Positions 48,072-58,789 are shown, counted from the stretch's first letter. The stretch is 64,000 nucleotides of DNA from Burkholderia metallica (GCF_902832845.1 NZ_CADFDB010000002.1:186001-250000); one strand, 5' to 3'. Notes: generated by a model from the letters alone, not told the origin. Made by a program: numbers and translations.

Positions 48072-49268
48072 TCATGCGAAGTGACGTTCGGCGGCCGGAT
48101 ATTTCAATTGTGCGAGCCAGTAGCCGCCGACCGGCGCGGCGGTCGTTTCCGCCTGCGGGGGAACGGCAACCTGCGGCTTCTCCGGCAGCATGGCGCCATC
48201 GGGCACGTGCGCGCGGCCCGTACGCAGCGACACGGGATGGGCAGCGGGCTTGGCCGGCGACACCGGCGCGGACGTCACGGCCTTCGCCGCGTCGATCAAC
48301 GTCTCCTTGTTGCCGTCCCACTTGGGCAGTCTGGCGGGCGGCAGCGGCACGACCTTGTCGAGATTGGGCAGACGCAGGTCGGGATCGCGCTCGAGGCGAT
48401 CGGCAAGGACGCTGTAGCGCTCGGCGCGGGCACGATCCTTCACGCTCCCCGCTATAGGATCGCCGTCATCGAACGCACCGAACAGATATGCAGCACTCTT
48501 AGCGCTACCGTACTTCACGCCCTCATGCAGAATCTTGAGTGCTCGCACATTGTCCTCGTCCATCGACTTGTCGGTGCCGACCAGTGTCGTTCCAAGCGCG
48601 TACGCGGCATCTCCGTTGCCCTGGGCGACGCCGCATTCGAGCATTTTGAGCGCAATCTTTCGATTCCCCCAGAAACCGGATTTCGGATCATCGTAGGCGG
48701 CGTCGAGCTTGTTGCCCAAGTACGCCATGGCGCTGGGGCTGCCCTTGTCCGCTGCAAGTTGCCGGAAGGCATAAGCACGACTGGCATCCTGCTTGACGCC
48801 CACTCCGTTCATGTAATACGCGCCCATCAGATCGTAGGCCGCGGGGATGCCCAGCTTTATCGCCTCTTCGGTGATCTGCACGGCGCGTTCGGTATTGCGA
48901 TCCACGCCCACCCCCTGGGCATACGCATTCGCCAGATTCAGCATCGCCTTCCAGTGCTTGCGCTCGGCCGCCTTCGTCCACAAGTCGACAGCGCCCTTGT
49001 AGTCGCGCTGGTTCGGCCACAACAATGCACCCGTCATCTTCATCGCCTGCTGATTCCAGCGATCCGCCTCGGGATCGATTGCCGGAACCACGGCGGCTTC
49101 GTGCACGCAAACGAACGTCTCGCGATGCGGATTGAAAGCGTCGAGCGACATGTTTCGCGGAAGAGAATCGTGCATCGAGCAGGCGGCACATGCGAGGAAC
49201 AGGCAAGCAGAAAATAACCGGGGCAATCCGATACGGTTGGCGGAGGTCGAACACAATTGATTTAGCAC
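48072..49268 (-). CDS. Sel1-repeat putative lipoprotein (398 aa)
   Basis: An N-terminal hydrophobic segment (LPRLFSACLFLACAACS) ends in cysteines, consistent with a signal peptide and possible lipid attachment, though the lipobox is not perfect. Sel1-type repeats follow (AAERKHWKAMLNLANAYAQG, ITEEAIKLGIPAAYDLMGAY, QLAADKGSPSAMAYLG; about 85-260). A Pro/Ala-rich C-terminus ends AQLKYPAAERHFA. Proteins like this are often found near type VI secretion effector genes in Burkholderia, but no secretion gene is in this window. It lies at the start of a stretch with lower GC. Confidence 0.82.
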   Translation of the reverse strand: MLNQLCSTSANRIGLPRLFSACLFLACAACSMHDSLPRNMSLDAFNPHRETFVCVHEAAVVPAIDPEADRWNQQAMKMTGALLWPNQRDYKGAVDLWTKAAERKHWKAMLNLANAYAQGVGVDRNTERAVQITEEAIKLGIPAAYDLMGAYYMNGVGVKQDASRAYAFRQLAADKGSPSAMAYLGNKLDAAYDDPKSGFWGNRKIALKMLECGVAQGNGDAAYALGTTLVGTDKSMDEDNVRALKILHEGVKYGSAKSAAYLFGAFDDGDPIAGSVKDRARAERYSVLADRLERDPDLRLPNLDKVVPLPPARLPKWDGNKETLIDAAKAVTSAPVSPAKPAAHPVSLRTGRAHVPDGAMLPEKPQVAVPPQAETTAAPVGGYWLAQLKYPAAERHFA

Positions 49269-49795
49269 GATTTGGGAAGCCTGCTCAGGAAAAGCGAACG
49301 CTTGTTATACGGTCATCATGGAACGGATGAATGAAGCGGGTTCGCGCGTCCCCTTGCTTTCGGGCAATTTCGTTGGCCGAAGCCGGTCCGCCAGCCACGG
49401 GGTTGCGGCTCAGTTCGGCCAGGAAGAGACTCTCGGTCTTCGCTTGGCTGCGACGCTCGAACGACGCGTCCATCTCGAAAGCGGCCGTTTAGACGCTCGG
49501 ATCTTGAATCGGCTATAGGCGTCTCGGCGTCAAGCGCTTGCCGGAACTTGGTCCGACCTGCTACTTGCTCGGCGAGGCAACGCTTGAGATGTAGCTCAGC
49601 AGCGGGGAAATCTTCTGCCCCGTCCCGTAATCATGTTTCGTTCCGACCACGAAGCTAAAGCGATTGTTGATCGTGCGCGTGACGGGCGCTGTTATCGCGG
49701 GGGAGCGTGGACTTTCGCTACAATTGAACCCGATGCGCCTGTATTTTAGCGGGCGACCCTTCGACTCAAGGAAGGAGTACCAGGGAAACGTTTCG
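49269..49795. other. 527-nt gene-poor stretch with possible gene debris
   Basis: Short frames on both strands are open but have no supported start. On the minus strand 49,561-49,680 reads as a protein-like C-terminus (RFSFVVGTKHDYGTGQKISP, ending SVASPSK) that loses sense upstream, where it runs antisense to the TetR gene. It may be the 3' remnant of a deleted gene. The base composition is closer to average than that of the core genes. Confidence 0.35.
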
Positions 49796-50398
49796 ATGCG
49801 AGCGAGCAAGCGGCAAATGGTGGTGGATACCGCGACGCGACTCTTCTCGATACACGGCTTCCAGTCGGTCGGTATCGAGCGGATTATCAGCGAATCCGGG
49901 GTTGCGCGGATGACTTTGTACCGGCACTTCGCTGGCAAGGACGATCTGATCCGCGAGGTCCTTGTCCAACGGTACGCACTCATCTTCGCAAGCGTCGAGC
50001 CGCACATATATGCGCAAGACGACCCCACAGACAAAGTGAAAGCGGTCTTCGACTGGTATGGAGCGTGGTTCCGGGCTCCCGAGTTTGCCGGCTGCCTGTT
50101 TGAGCGTGCGCTTGCTGAGTTCGGACGGGATCACCCGAACATATCGGAGGTCGCCATTCGCTACCGTCTGGACATGACACGGCTAATGGCATGCACGCTG
50201 GAAGGGATACTCCCCACTGCGAAAGCAGCATGGTTGAGCGGGATCTTCATGTTGCTTCTCGATGGCGCCACCGTAGAAGCCCGAGCGTCAAACAACACCC
50301 AGTGCGCTACGGAGGCTTGGCATGCGGCCGAAACCCTTCTGATGCAGTATCTGCCAAGCTCGCCTCCAGCAAGAAAAATCTCACAAACAGGGAAGTAA
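49796..50398 (+). CDS. TetR-family transcriptional regulator
   Basis: The 200-residue protein has an N-terminal TetR HTH (VVDTATRLFSIHGFQSVGIE, SGVARMTLYRHFAGKDDLIR) and a helical ligand-binding domain. The ATG at 49,796 is preceded by AAGGAGTACCAGGG. Directly after its stop a short frame begins at 50,400 (MPALAIEPAGLYTYV) and soon loses protein character. This suggests that the partner gene has been cut off by a deletion. The codon use is less GC-biased than in core genes, a sign of transfer. Confidence 0.87.
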   Translation: MRASKRQMVVDTATRLFSIHGFQSVGIERIISESGVARMTLYRHFAGKDDLIREVLVQRYALIFASVEPHIYAQDDPTDKVKAVFDWYGAWFRAPEFAGCLFERALAEFGRDHPNISEVAIRYRLDMTRLMACTLEGILPTAKAAWLSGIFMLLLDGATVEARASNNTQCATEAWHAAETLLMQYLPSSPPARKISQTGK

Positions 50399-50399
50399 C

Positions 50400-50654
50400 A
50401 TGCCCGCGTTGGCGATTGAGCCGGCGGGTCTGTACACGTACGTGTTCGCGGCTATCCGCACAGATGGATCAGCGGCTAGGACCCGGATTCCAGAAGGTGT
50501 GACACAAAGCCGACGCAAATATGCCTGCTCGCAACTTGACCATAAAATAGACCAACCGGTATCATTTGACGCGCGCCGGCAGGTTAGTTGGTGTGGGGTG
50601 GGACACGATACGCGGCGTGCGCCTTCAGAACGGCGCAATAAATGGCAACGTTAA
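50400..50654 (+). pseudogene. possible truncated gene start downstream of TetR
   Basis: An 84-codon frame opens 1 nt after the TetR stop, with GGAAG upstream. Its first 25 or so residues (MPALAIEPAGLYTYVFAAIR) look like a genuine N-terminus and the remainder is Arg/Ser-rich and unlike a protein. The simplest reading is a TetR target gene joined by deletion to unrelated DNA. This is tentative. Confidence 0.3.
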
Positions 50655-50664
50655 GGGGCTCGCA

Positions 50665-51021
50665 ATGTTTTCAGGTCAACGGAACGTACTGACAGGCGCG
50701 CTGCTGGCATTGGCGTTGATGAGCGGCTGTACATTGCCGCAAAGCAAATACGCAATGACGCCCGAAGAAGCACAGCTCTACCAACTTCAGTTGCAGAAGT
50801 CGCAAGCGGCAGCCGAGGCTTATAACAAGACCCCAGAGGGAAAAGCAGCAATCCGCCAAAGGTTTGAGCATGATGCTCAGTGGGAGGCCGACCAGCAGGC
50901 TGCGGAGGGCGCAGAAATCCAGAAGCGTATGTCGCCGAACTATCGACCGCCGGCACCGCCTGAACAGCACATGTGCTCGATCAACTATGGGGACACGGTC
51001 GGATTGGTGCCTTGCCCATAG
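50665..51021 (+). CDS. small lipoprotein (118 aa)
   Basis: The start MFSGQRNVLTGALLALALMS leads to a lipobox LMSGC with Cys24 as the acylation site. The mature part is helical and Gln/Ala/Glu rich (AQLYQLQLQKSQAAAEAYNK) and ends with two cysteines (MCSINYGDTVGLVPCP). The ATG at 50,665 follows AAGGGG and is preferred over a start 99 nt upstream. I do not recognise a family. It lies in the AT-richer island and may pair with the exported protein downstream. Confidence 0.7.
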   Translation: MFSGQRNVLTGALLALALMSGCTLPQSKYAMTPEEAQLYQLQLQKSQAAAEAYNKTPEGKAAIRQRFEHDAQWEADQQAAEGAEIQKRMSPNYRPPAPPEQHMCSINYGDTVGLVPCP

Positions 51022-51212
51022 TGCGAAGTGTCGTCGGGATACAGGTCGTCGCACCTGATTGCAGGGACGGCCTGACGGACAGCGTGGGTGGATGCCCCCA
51101 GGATGTTTCCGTACCCCCAACCTCAGGTCGGGCGACTCTCTGCCATGGAGCTTTGCCAACTGGACGCCTTTCAATTGACCGATATCGCATTCCTTTGATG
51201 ACAGGTGGACCC

Positions 51213-51800
51213 ATGTCGAATGTACGGACTGTCTTGAAGGCCCTTTCTGTAGCATTGGCCGCAGGTGCCTTGCTCTGTGGCGCGGCAGCGTCTCGGGCGG
51301 CTTCTGATAATGCCAGCCCGAGCGCAAATGGAGCGGTCGCACACGAGCTCTTCGATAAGGGAGACGACTATTTTTGGGTCTTGGTGCGCAATCCAAAAAA
51401 TGACGGCTACCAATGTTCAATCAGTTTCGTGACCCCCAATGGAACATATTCAATTCATGGTCCAATGGATGCGGAAATGGCAAAGTCGGGGTCCGGAATG
51501 TTGTGGTTCGAAAGTCCGCGTATTCCAAAGACCGCTGACTCGACGCGGCGCGTGATGCTCGCTGTTCGTGGGAATGACGGCACGTTCAACTGGCCTGCCC
51601 TGCAGACTACCATCGGGAATAAGTCAAACGGCACGCTTATGGTTGCCGTGAAAATCATGTCGGTGCTGAAGGAAAAAGCGGACACGAACAACCTTTCGGT
51701 TTCTCTCGCCGGTAACGAGGTGTTCAAGGCCAAGCTGGTCGGACTGCAGGCGGCCTATGCGCGGCTCGCCGGATGTATGGCGGAACATTCGGGAAGCTAG
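51213..51800 (+). CDS. exported hypothetical protein (195 aa)
   Basis: A clear signal peptide (MSNVRTVLKALSVALAAGAL, cleavage near AASRA-AS) directs export to the periplasm. The mature protein is beta-rich with two cysteines (GYQCSISFVTPNGTYSIHGP and RLAGCMAEH) that could form a disulfide. The ATG at 51,213 has an AGGTGG site. I do not recognise a family. Its size, export and presence beside a lipoprotein in a low-GC island fit periplasmic immunity or adhesion accessory proteins, but nothing in the sequence proves this. Confidence 0.7.
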   Translation: MSNVRTVLKALSVALAAGALLCGAAASRAASDNASPSANGAVAHELFDKGDDYFWVLVRNPKNDGYQCSISFVTPNGTYSIHGPMDAEMAKSGSGMLWFESPRIPKTADSTRRVMLAVRGNDGTFNWPALQTTIGNKSNGTLMVAVKIMSVLKEKADTNNLSVSLAGNEVFKAKLVGLQAAYARLAGCMAEHSGS

Positions 51801-52586
51801 CGTCAACAAATCTGCACTCCAAAATTTCGGCTGCGGACGCCGTTCACACGGCATCATGTCACGCTCAGTCGTGATCGGCTCGTCAGCGACCTGACGCCAC
51901 CGGATTTGGCAGACCTCGGCATCAGGCGTGTTCAGTCTCGCAGCGAGCGTGACGCGGGCGCGCTGCTGTCTTCGCAGAACCCACGTTTGAAAAATCCCTC
52001 CTCCCGTGCGCCGGTAGTTGGCCGCTCGCTGACCGATGATGCAAACGGGTTCGGCAGAAAATGCCGCCCGTACTGGCGCGGTATCGTGCGTCAGCTTGAG
52101 CATACTGGCTCAGACTGACGGTAAGAGCTCATGATGAAGGGCTCGTCGCTCGACACGCATCCAGCAGCCGTCAACATGATTCCGCTCAAGGTTGCGTGGC
52201 CGTTGTGCCCCTAAAGCAGCCATGCGCAGTACGTGGCGTTGTGTGACCGGTCGGGGTCGATCTGCGCCGGTCGCCCCTCGGAGGACAACGGCCGGCCGCG
52301 GTCGGCCGCCAGCCGTCGGACGCCAGCCACGCGCCGCCAGACGGTCAAAGCATCTGAACGCCGAATTTCGACCCGAGACCTGCCCTGTCCGACTACCGGC
52401 GGATGCGTCCGGTCGCCGAACTCGCCCTCCAGTTTGCACAACCCCTCGCGCCCTCGCGAACCGATGACCTATCAGCCGAACCGCGGCTTGCCATTACCTC
52501 CTGGATACGCGACATTTCCGAAACCGCTCTCAGGGAAGCAGACCACCCTGATCCAGTACAGTTTGTCAACGCAGCATCCAGGAACA
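51801..52586. other. 786-nt stretch without a supported gene
   Basis: Open frames exist on both strands, such as a minus-strand frame reading LTHDTAPVRAAFSAEPVCII near 52,100, but none has both a ribosome binding site and recognisable sequence. The stretch looks like a patchwork of decayed sequence at the edge of the island. The 3' end must hold the promoter of the LysR gene. Confidence 0.35.
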
Positions 52587-53477
52587 ATGCGCATCCCACC
52601 GCTAAAAGCCATCGTCGCGTTCGAGAGTGTCGCCCGGACAAAGAGCGTCAATCGGGCAGCTGATGAATTAGGGTTAACGCCATCGGCGGTCAGCCATCAG
52701 ATTGCCAATCTCGAATCCATGATTGGAAGACCCTTGTTCACGAGGCTGGGGCGGGGACTCGTGCTGACGCCAACGGGCCAGCAGTACCTGGTCGATGTCA
52801 CCGGATCGCTCGCCGACCTGAGCCGCGCGACCGAGCGTGCATCGAGCCAGTCGGGTATCGAGATTCTTCGCATTCATTCGAGTCCCAGCTTTGGGTTGAT
52901 GTGGCTGCTGCCGCGGCTGGCCTCGTTTCAGGAAGCGAACGGCGACATTCAGTTGAATCTCGCGTGCTCGTACGAGGACGTGTCGTTCACCTCGGGCCAC
53001 TATGATCTCGACATCAGGCATGGCTACGCCCATTGGACCGATGGCGAGATCAAGACGCTACGCAACGAGTTCATCACGCCGCTTGCATCGGCGGAATACC
53101 TCGAACAACACCCGGTGCGTACCCCCGATGATCTGCTCGAACGGCGCCTGATCTTTTCGGAAACGCCGCTCGTACAGTGGAAGCAATGGTTCGGCAAGTT
53201 CGGCGTCGCGGTATCGCACAAGGCATACGATTTCGCGTTCGACCGCTCGTACATGTCTCTCGAAGCCGCGGCATTGGGACACGGCATTGCGCTCGAAAGC
53301 ACGATGCTCGCATCCGTCCATCTCAAACGAGGTTCACTCGTACCGGTCTTCGATCGCACGCATGCGGTCGAGGTCGGAGCGCATCACCTCGTATACCCTG
53401 CCCGGAATCTGGACTTGCCACGCGTGTCCAAATTTTTAGACTGGATCGAGCGAGAGACCAGCCGCGCCGCCGTGTAG
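52587..53477 (+). CDS. LysR-family regulator (GcvA-like)
   Basis: The 296-residue protein has the LysR HTH (LKAIVAFESVARTKSVNRAA, TPSAVSHQIANLESMIGRPL) and a sensor domain of the GcvA type (YEDVSFTSGHYDLDIRHGYA, LEAAALGHGIALESTML). The ATG at 52,587 is reached after CCAGGAACA, a weak site. It is followed on the same strand by SDR and MFS genes, which it probably controls. GC content returns to core level in this gene. Confidence 0.9.
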   Translation: MRIPPLKAIVAFESVARTKSVNRAADELGLTPSAVSHQIANLESMIGRPLFTRLGRGLVLTPTGQQYLVDVTGSLADLSRATERASSQSGIEILRIHSSPSFGLMWLLPRLASFQEANGDIQLNLACSYEDVSFTSGHYDLDIRHGYAHWTDGEIKTLRNEFITPLASAEYLEQHPVRTPDDLLERRLIFSETPLVQWKQWFGKFGVAVSHKAYDFAFDRSYMSLEAAALGHGIALESTMLASVHLKRGSLVPVFDRTHAVEVGAHHLVYPARNLDLPRVSKFLDWIERETSRAAV

Positions 53478-53665
53478 CGTCGCGCCGCGCCGGTCGGGGC
53501 GGCGGCTCCCCGGCGTCACGCCAAAGGCCGCATTCCGACACCCGTGAGCCTCCGTTGCAGCCACACCTGAAAATTCTTCAGCAATAGTTGAGCCGAACTG
53601 CATTGATCGAGCTGGTTGAAGCACTGAAACTGCGTCCACCAACTAACATGATCGATGGAGACAAC

Positions 53666-54415
53666 ATGTTGCTCGACAGCAAAGTGGTAATCGTAACCGG
53701 TGCCGCCTCGCCGCGCGGCATCGGCAAGGCGACCGCAAAGGCGCTCGCCGCGCAAGGCGCGCGCGTCGTGATTCTGGATCTTCACAAGGAAGACGCCGAG
53801 CGTGCTGCACACGAGTTCGGCGGCGACAACCTCGGCCTCCGCTGCGATGTGACCGACAAAGCCGCATGTCTATCTGCCGTCGCGGCGGTCATCGAGAAGT
53901 ACGGCCGTGTAGATGGCCTGATCAACAACGCAGGCATCACGCAGCCTTTGAAGACGATGGACATCGGCGCCGACAACTTCGATGCGGTCATCGACGTGAA
54001 CCTGCGCGGCACGCTCTATATGTCGCAAGCGGTCATTCCACACATGCGGGCGCAAAGGAGCGGCAGCATCGTCTGCATGTCATCCGTTTCCGCACAACGC
54101 GGCGGCGGCATCTTCGGCGGTCCGCACTACAGCGCAGCCAAAGCCGGTGTACTCGGTCTCGCTCGCGCGATGGCGCGTGAGCTCGGCCCGGACAACATCC
54201 GCGTCAACTCGATCACCCCAGGTCTCATTCAGACCGACATCACCGGCGACAAGCTCACGGCCGAGATGCGCGCCGACGTCATCAAGGGCATCCCGCTCGG
54301 CCGGCTCGGGGATGCCGCGGACGTCGCGAACGCCTGCCTGTTCCTCTCGAGCGACCTGTCGACTTACCTCACGGGCATCACGCTCGACGTCAACGGCGGA
54401 ATGCTGATCCATTAA
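53666..54415 (+). CDS. short-chain dehydrogenase/reductase (SDR)
   Basis: The 249-residue protein has the classical SDR pattern: a nucleotide-binding TGAASPRGIGKATAKAL, NNAG in DGLINNAGITQP, an active-site Ser in MSSVSAQRGGG and YSAAK with the catalytic Tyr and Lys. The Asp in VILDLHKED suggests NAD over NADP. It reversibly oxidises an unknown alcohol. The ATG at 53,666 has a GGAG site 6 nt upstream and is chosen over one 18 nt earlier. It lies in a unit with the MFS transporter (79-nt gap). Confidence 0.9.
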   Translation: MLLDSKVVIVTGAASPRGIGKATAKALAAQGARVVILDLHKEDAERAAHEFGGDNLGLRCDVTDKAACLSAVAAVIEKYGRVDGLINNAGITQPLKTMDIGADNFDAVIDVNLRGTLYMSQAVIPHMRAQRSGSIVCMSSVSAQRGGGIFGGPHYSAAKAGVLGLARAMARELGPDNIRVNSITPGLIQTDITGDKLTAEMRADVIKGIPLGRLGDAADVANACLFLSSDLSTYLTGITLDVNGGMLIH

Positions 54416-54494
54416 GCACGACATCGGCCGCGGTTGCGGCGGCTGGTCAATGCACCCGGCGGTAAAACCCGGGGCGATATGGCAGGAGACAACC

Positions 54495-55823
54495 ATGAAA
54501 ACGAAGGCCACCGCGCCGTCAATGGCGGGCGATGTCACGACGCTCGCCGACTCGACGAGCTTCGAAACAAAAACGTATGCGAAAGTCGGACGGCGCCTGA
54601 TACCGTTCCTGATGCTGTGCTACCTGGGCGCTTATCTCGATCGTGTCAACGTGGGTTTCGCAAAACTGCAGATGCTCAACGACCTGCGCTTCAGCGAGAC
54701 CGTGTATGGCCTTGGCGCCGGCATTTTCTTTCTCGGTTATTTTCTCTTCGAAGTGCCGAGCAATCTCATGTTGCACAGAGTAGGCGCACGAAACTGGCTC
54801 GCTCGCATCATGCTGACCTGGGCCGTGATCTCGGCCTCGTTTGCCTTCGTCAAGTCGCCCACGACGTTCTATGTTCTCCGCTTCATGTTGGGCGTGGCCG
54901 AGGCGGGGTTCGCGCCAGGTGTCATTCTGTACCTGACTTACTGGTTTCCTTCGGCACGGCGCGCAAAAGCACTCTCGCTCTTTTTCATGGCTATTCCGCT
55001 GGCCGGCATCGTCGGCGGCCCGCTGTCCGGTTACATCCTGCATGCGTTCCAGGGCGTACAAGGATTGGCTGGCTGGAAGTGGCTGTTCATCCTCGAAGCG
55101 CTGCCGTCGTTGCTCCTTGGTGTCGCGATCCTGTTCTACCTCGATAACGGTATCGCTGCCGCGAAGTGGCTCACCGATGCGGAGAAAGCGCTCCTCGTGC
55201 GAAACGTGGCGAACGACAACGCGCACAAGATCGCGCATGTGTCGATCGGGTCGTTCATCGGCGATCGTCGTTTGTGGTTGATGGCCTCCATCTACTTCTG
55301 CGTCGTGCTCGGTCAATATGGGCTCACATTCTGGCTGCCGACGATCATCCGCAGATCCGGCGTGGCCGATCCGCTGTGGGTGGGCGTGTTTACTGCCATC
55401 CCGTACCTGTGCGCCATCATTGCGCTGCCGCTGGTGGGAGCGAGCGCGGACCGCCATCGCGAACGCCGTCTGCATCTTGCGATCCCGATGCTCATATCGG
55501 CAGTCGGCTTCGCCACGCTGCCGGCGCTGGGCGGTGTCGGCGCGTCGCTGGTGTGTGTCAGCGTTGCCGCCGCAGGCATTCTCGCTTCGTCGTCACAGTT
55601 CTGGTCGCTGCCGACCGCGCTTCTCGGCGGCATGTCCGCGGCGGCGGGTATCGCGGCGGTGAACTGTTTCGCCAATCTCGCCGGCTTCTTCTCGCCGGCC
55701 ATCGTGGGCTGGTTGAACGATCTGACCGGTAAATCGACGGCGGGGCTCCTCTTCATCTCCGTCGCCATCGTCATCGGTGCCGGGCTCGTTTTCCTCGTGC
55801 CGGCCAAAGCCGTCAATCGCTGA
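54495..55823 (+). CDS. MFS transporter, anion:cation symporter family
   Basis: The 442-residue protein has 12 predicted membrane helices and family motifs such as CYLGAYLDRVNVGFAKLQML in helix 1 and GVAEAGFAPGVILYLTYWFP in helix 4, typical of the ACS group (phthalate, tartrate or glucarate-type carriers). The ATG at 54,495 has a CAGGAGAC site. With the SDR enzyme and LysR regulator it makes a small uptake-and-oxidation module for an organic anion that I cannot name. Confidence 0.9.
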   Translation: MKTKATAPSMAGDVTTLADSTSFETKTYAKVGRRLIPFLMLCYLGAYLDRVNVGFAKLQMLNDLRFSETVYGLGAGIFFLGYFLFEVPSNLMLHRVGARNWLARIMLTWAVISASFAFVKSPTTFYVLRFMLGVAEAGFAPGVILYLTYWFPSARRAKALSLFFMAIPLAGIVGGPLSGYILHAFQGVQGLAGWKWLFILEALPSLLLGVAILFYLDNGIAAAKWLTDAEKALLVRNVANDNAHKIAHVSIGSFIGDRRLWLMASIYFCVVLGQYGLTFWLPTIIRRSGVADPLWVGVFTAIPYLCAIIALPLVGASADRHRERRLHLAIPMLISAVGFATLPALGGVGASLVCVSVAAAGILASSSQFWSLPTALLGGMSAAAGIAAVNCFANLAGFFSPAIVGWLNDLTGKSTAGLLFISVAIVIGAGLVFLVPAKAVNR

Positions 55824-56252
55824 CGCCGTCCGCCCCTGCAAAGACTCGCCTTTTTTGAATCAAGGATCCGTCATGAACATTCCGTATCGGATGGGCTGAC
55901 GCTTGCCGAGCGCGCCGTCGCCGCTTGTCGCCACTTCACGGTAATCGGCAATTCCGATTTTTAATTTGGCAAAGCACGCCGCGGCCACGCGCTCTTTCAA
56001 CGCCACGTCCCGACAATTCTTGACTGTGTCCATACCTACGAACTGGTAGGATGTCCGTCGCCTGTCATAGTCGGCAGCCACAGGGCGCTTAACTGTCCCC
56101 TTTTAAAACTCGCGATCGGCCGACCTGCCGCGCCCTGAGCGACACGGTCCGCCAACCGCACCCCTACCCCGTAGAACCCCGCAACACCCCGGCCTCGCCC
56201 CGCGCGACCCGTTGCAGTAACCGTTGGAGTGGCGCCTCGCGCGCCAGCAAGC
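55824..56252. other. 429-nt intergenic region
   Basis: A short T-run (TTTTTT, about 55,851-55,856) after the MFS gene could be part of a terminator. A 73-codon minus-strand frame (55,860-56,081, with FVGMDTVKNCRDVALKERVA) is more protein-like than most non-coding frames, but no family is recognised and no ribosome binding site supports it. Confidence 0.35.
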
Positions 56253-56408
56253 ATGAAGAACCCGAAGCAGCCGCCCCGCCCCCCGCACGACAAAGACCGC
56301 ACGCCGCTCGCGCGTGCCGGCGCGTTGCTGCTGATGGCCGGCCTGCTGTACCTGCTGTGGCCGTCGGCCGAAACCGCCTACCTCGCGATGGAGTCGGTCA
56401 TACGCTGA
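56253..56408 (+). CDS. small single-pass membrane protein (51 aa)
   Basis: A 51-codon frame begins MKNPKQPPRPPHDKDRTPLA, followed by one hydrophobic helix (AGALLLMAGLLYLLWPSAET) and ends AMESVIR. The N-terminus is Pro/Lys-rich and basic, so it would face the cytoplasm. The ribosome binding site is poor. It ends 44 nt before the trp leader peptide. The layout of a charged head and one helix is typical of real small membrane proteins. I know no family. Confidence 0.5.
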   Translation: MKNPKQPPRPPHDKDRTPLARAGALLLMAGLLYLLWPSAETAYLAMESVIR

Positions 56409-56432
56409 CGCCGCCGCGCGTCCCGCCCGTGA

Positions 56433-57635
<1,203 letters not shown>

Positions 57636-57803
57636 GCGGCGCTGCGGATGCGCATTGCGGGGACGCGATGCGCTCCGGAGGTTACCTGCTCCGAAAGCCC
57701 CACACGTTCCAGCGACAGGCATTGACCGTCGGCATGCTGCACAAAGCGATATCGCTCGGAACGTGGGACTCCAAAGCGATCGAAAACTAGCGTCCGCCCG
57801 TTC

Positions 57804-58724
57804 TCACGTGATCTGATACGTCGACGCCGGCACGAACTCCTCGGGCAACGGCCGGTCACCCAGTTCCAGCACCGACCGCTCGATCGTGCGCGTGATCGCA
57901 TCGAGCGCGAGCGCATTCGGCGCGAGGCCGAACGGCTCGGCCACCTCGTTCGCGATCGCCTCGAGCGCGATCAGCGTGTACGAAATGAACACGCAGATCA
58001 GCGGCGTGAAGAACTCCGTCGAATCGACGAGCCCGAACGGCAGCAGCACGCAATACGCATACACGGTGCGATGCAGCAGCACGCTGTACGAAAACGGAAT
58101 CGGCGTCGACAGGATGCGCTCGCACCCCCCGACCGATTTGCCGAGCTCGTCGAGCTGCGCCTCGAACATCCAGCAGGTCGTTTCGCTGCCGGGCGCGCGG
58201 CCCAGCGCGCGGACGATACCGCCGCGCAGTTCGTCGAGGATCGCGACCGGCTTGTAGCATTTGCCGCCGAGCGCGGCCGTGCGCTCCGCGCCGAGAATGC
58301 GATGCAGGTCTTCGGTCGGATCGGTATGACGCAGCTGATGCTTCAGCGCATACGCGAGCGCGATCAGCAGATCGGCGAGCCGGTTGCGCTCGGCATCGCT
58401 CACGCCGTCGGGCAGGTAGCGATGCAGTTGCGACGTCACGGCGCGTGCGGCGATCAGCAGGTTGCCCCACAGATGCCGCGCCTCCTTGAAGCGCTCGAAG
58501 CTCGCGTTGTTGCGAAACCCGAGAAAGATCGCGAGCGCGAGCCCGAACAGCGTGAACGGCGCTGTGTTGAGCGGAATCTTCTCGCCGAAGATGCGCCCGT
58601 TCGTGAAGACCGCCAGCGTGCTGACGACCGCCATGAACACGAGCTGCGGAATGATCGATTGCAGCACGGAGCCGTTCCATACGAACAGCATCCTGAGCCA
58701 GTTCTGTCGTGGTCTGACGATCAT
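57804..58724 (-). CDS. bestrophin-family membrane channel protein
   Basis: The 306-residue protein starts MIVRPRQNWLRMLFVWNGSV and carries bestrophin/UPF0187 features, including FLGFRNNASFERFKEARHLW and a C-terminal YTLIALEAIANEVAEPFGLA. Four membrane helices are predicted. Bacterial bestrophins form pentameric ion channels, cation-selective in the studied cases. The start at 58,724 is preferred by family alignment, though its ribosome binding site is poor; an in-frame ATG 39 nt upstream is an alternative. Confidence 0.88.
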   Translation of the reverse strand: MIVRPRQNWLRMLFVWNGSVLQSIIPQLVFMAVVSTLAVFTNGRIFGEKIPLNTAPFTLFGLALAIFLGFRNNASFERFKEARHLWGNLLIAARAVTSQLHRYLPDGVSDAERNRLADLLIALAYALKHQLRHTDPTEDLHRILGAERTAALGGKCYKPVAILDELRGGIVRALGRAPGSETTCWMFEAQLDELGKSVGGCERILSTPIPFSYSVLLHRTVYAYCVLLPFGLVDSTEFFTPLICVFISYTLIALEAIANEVAEPFGLAPNALALDAITRTIERSVLELGDRPLPEEFVPASTYQIT

Positions 58725-58789
58725 GGTGTTGTCTCGACTGCCAAAGTAATACGCAAACGCCATCCGTTGCGCGCGCACCCGATGCGCAA

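Noticed and set aside
49285-49518. Overlapping short frames on both strands beside the Sel1 gene, considered as an insertion-sequence remnant
   Set aside because: No terminal inverted repeats, no transposase motif and no target duplication could be seen.
55860-56081. A 73-codon minus-strand frame after the MFS gene
   Set aside because: Some segments look protein-like, perhaps an old gene remnant, but no start signal or family supports it.
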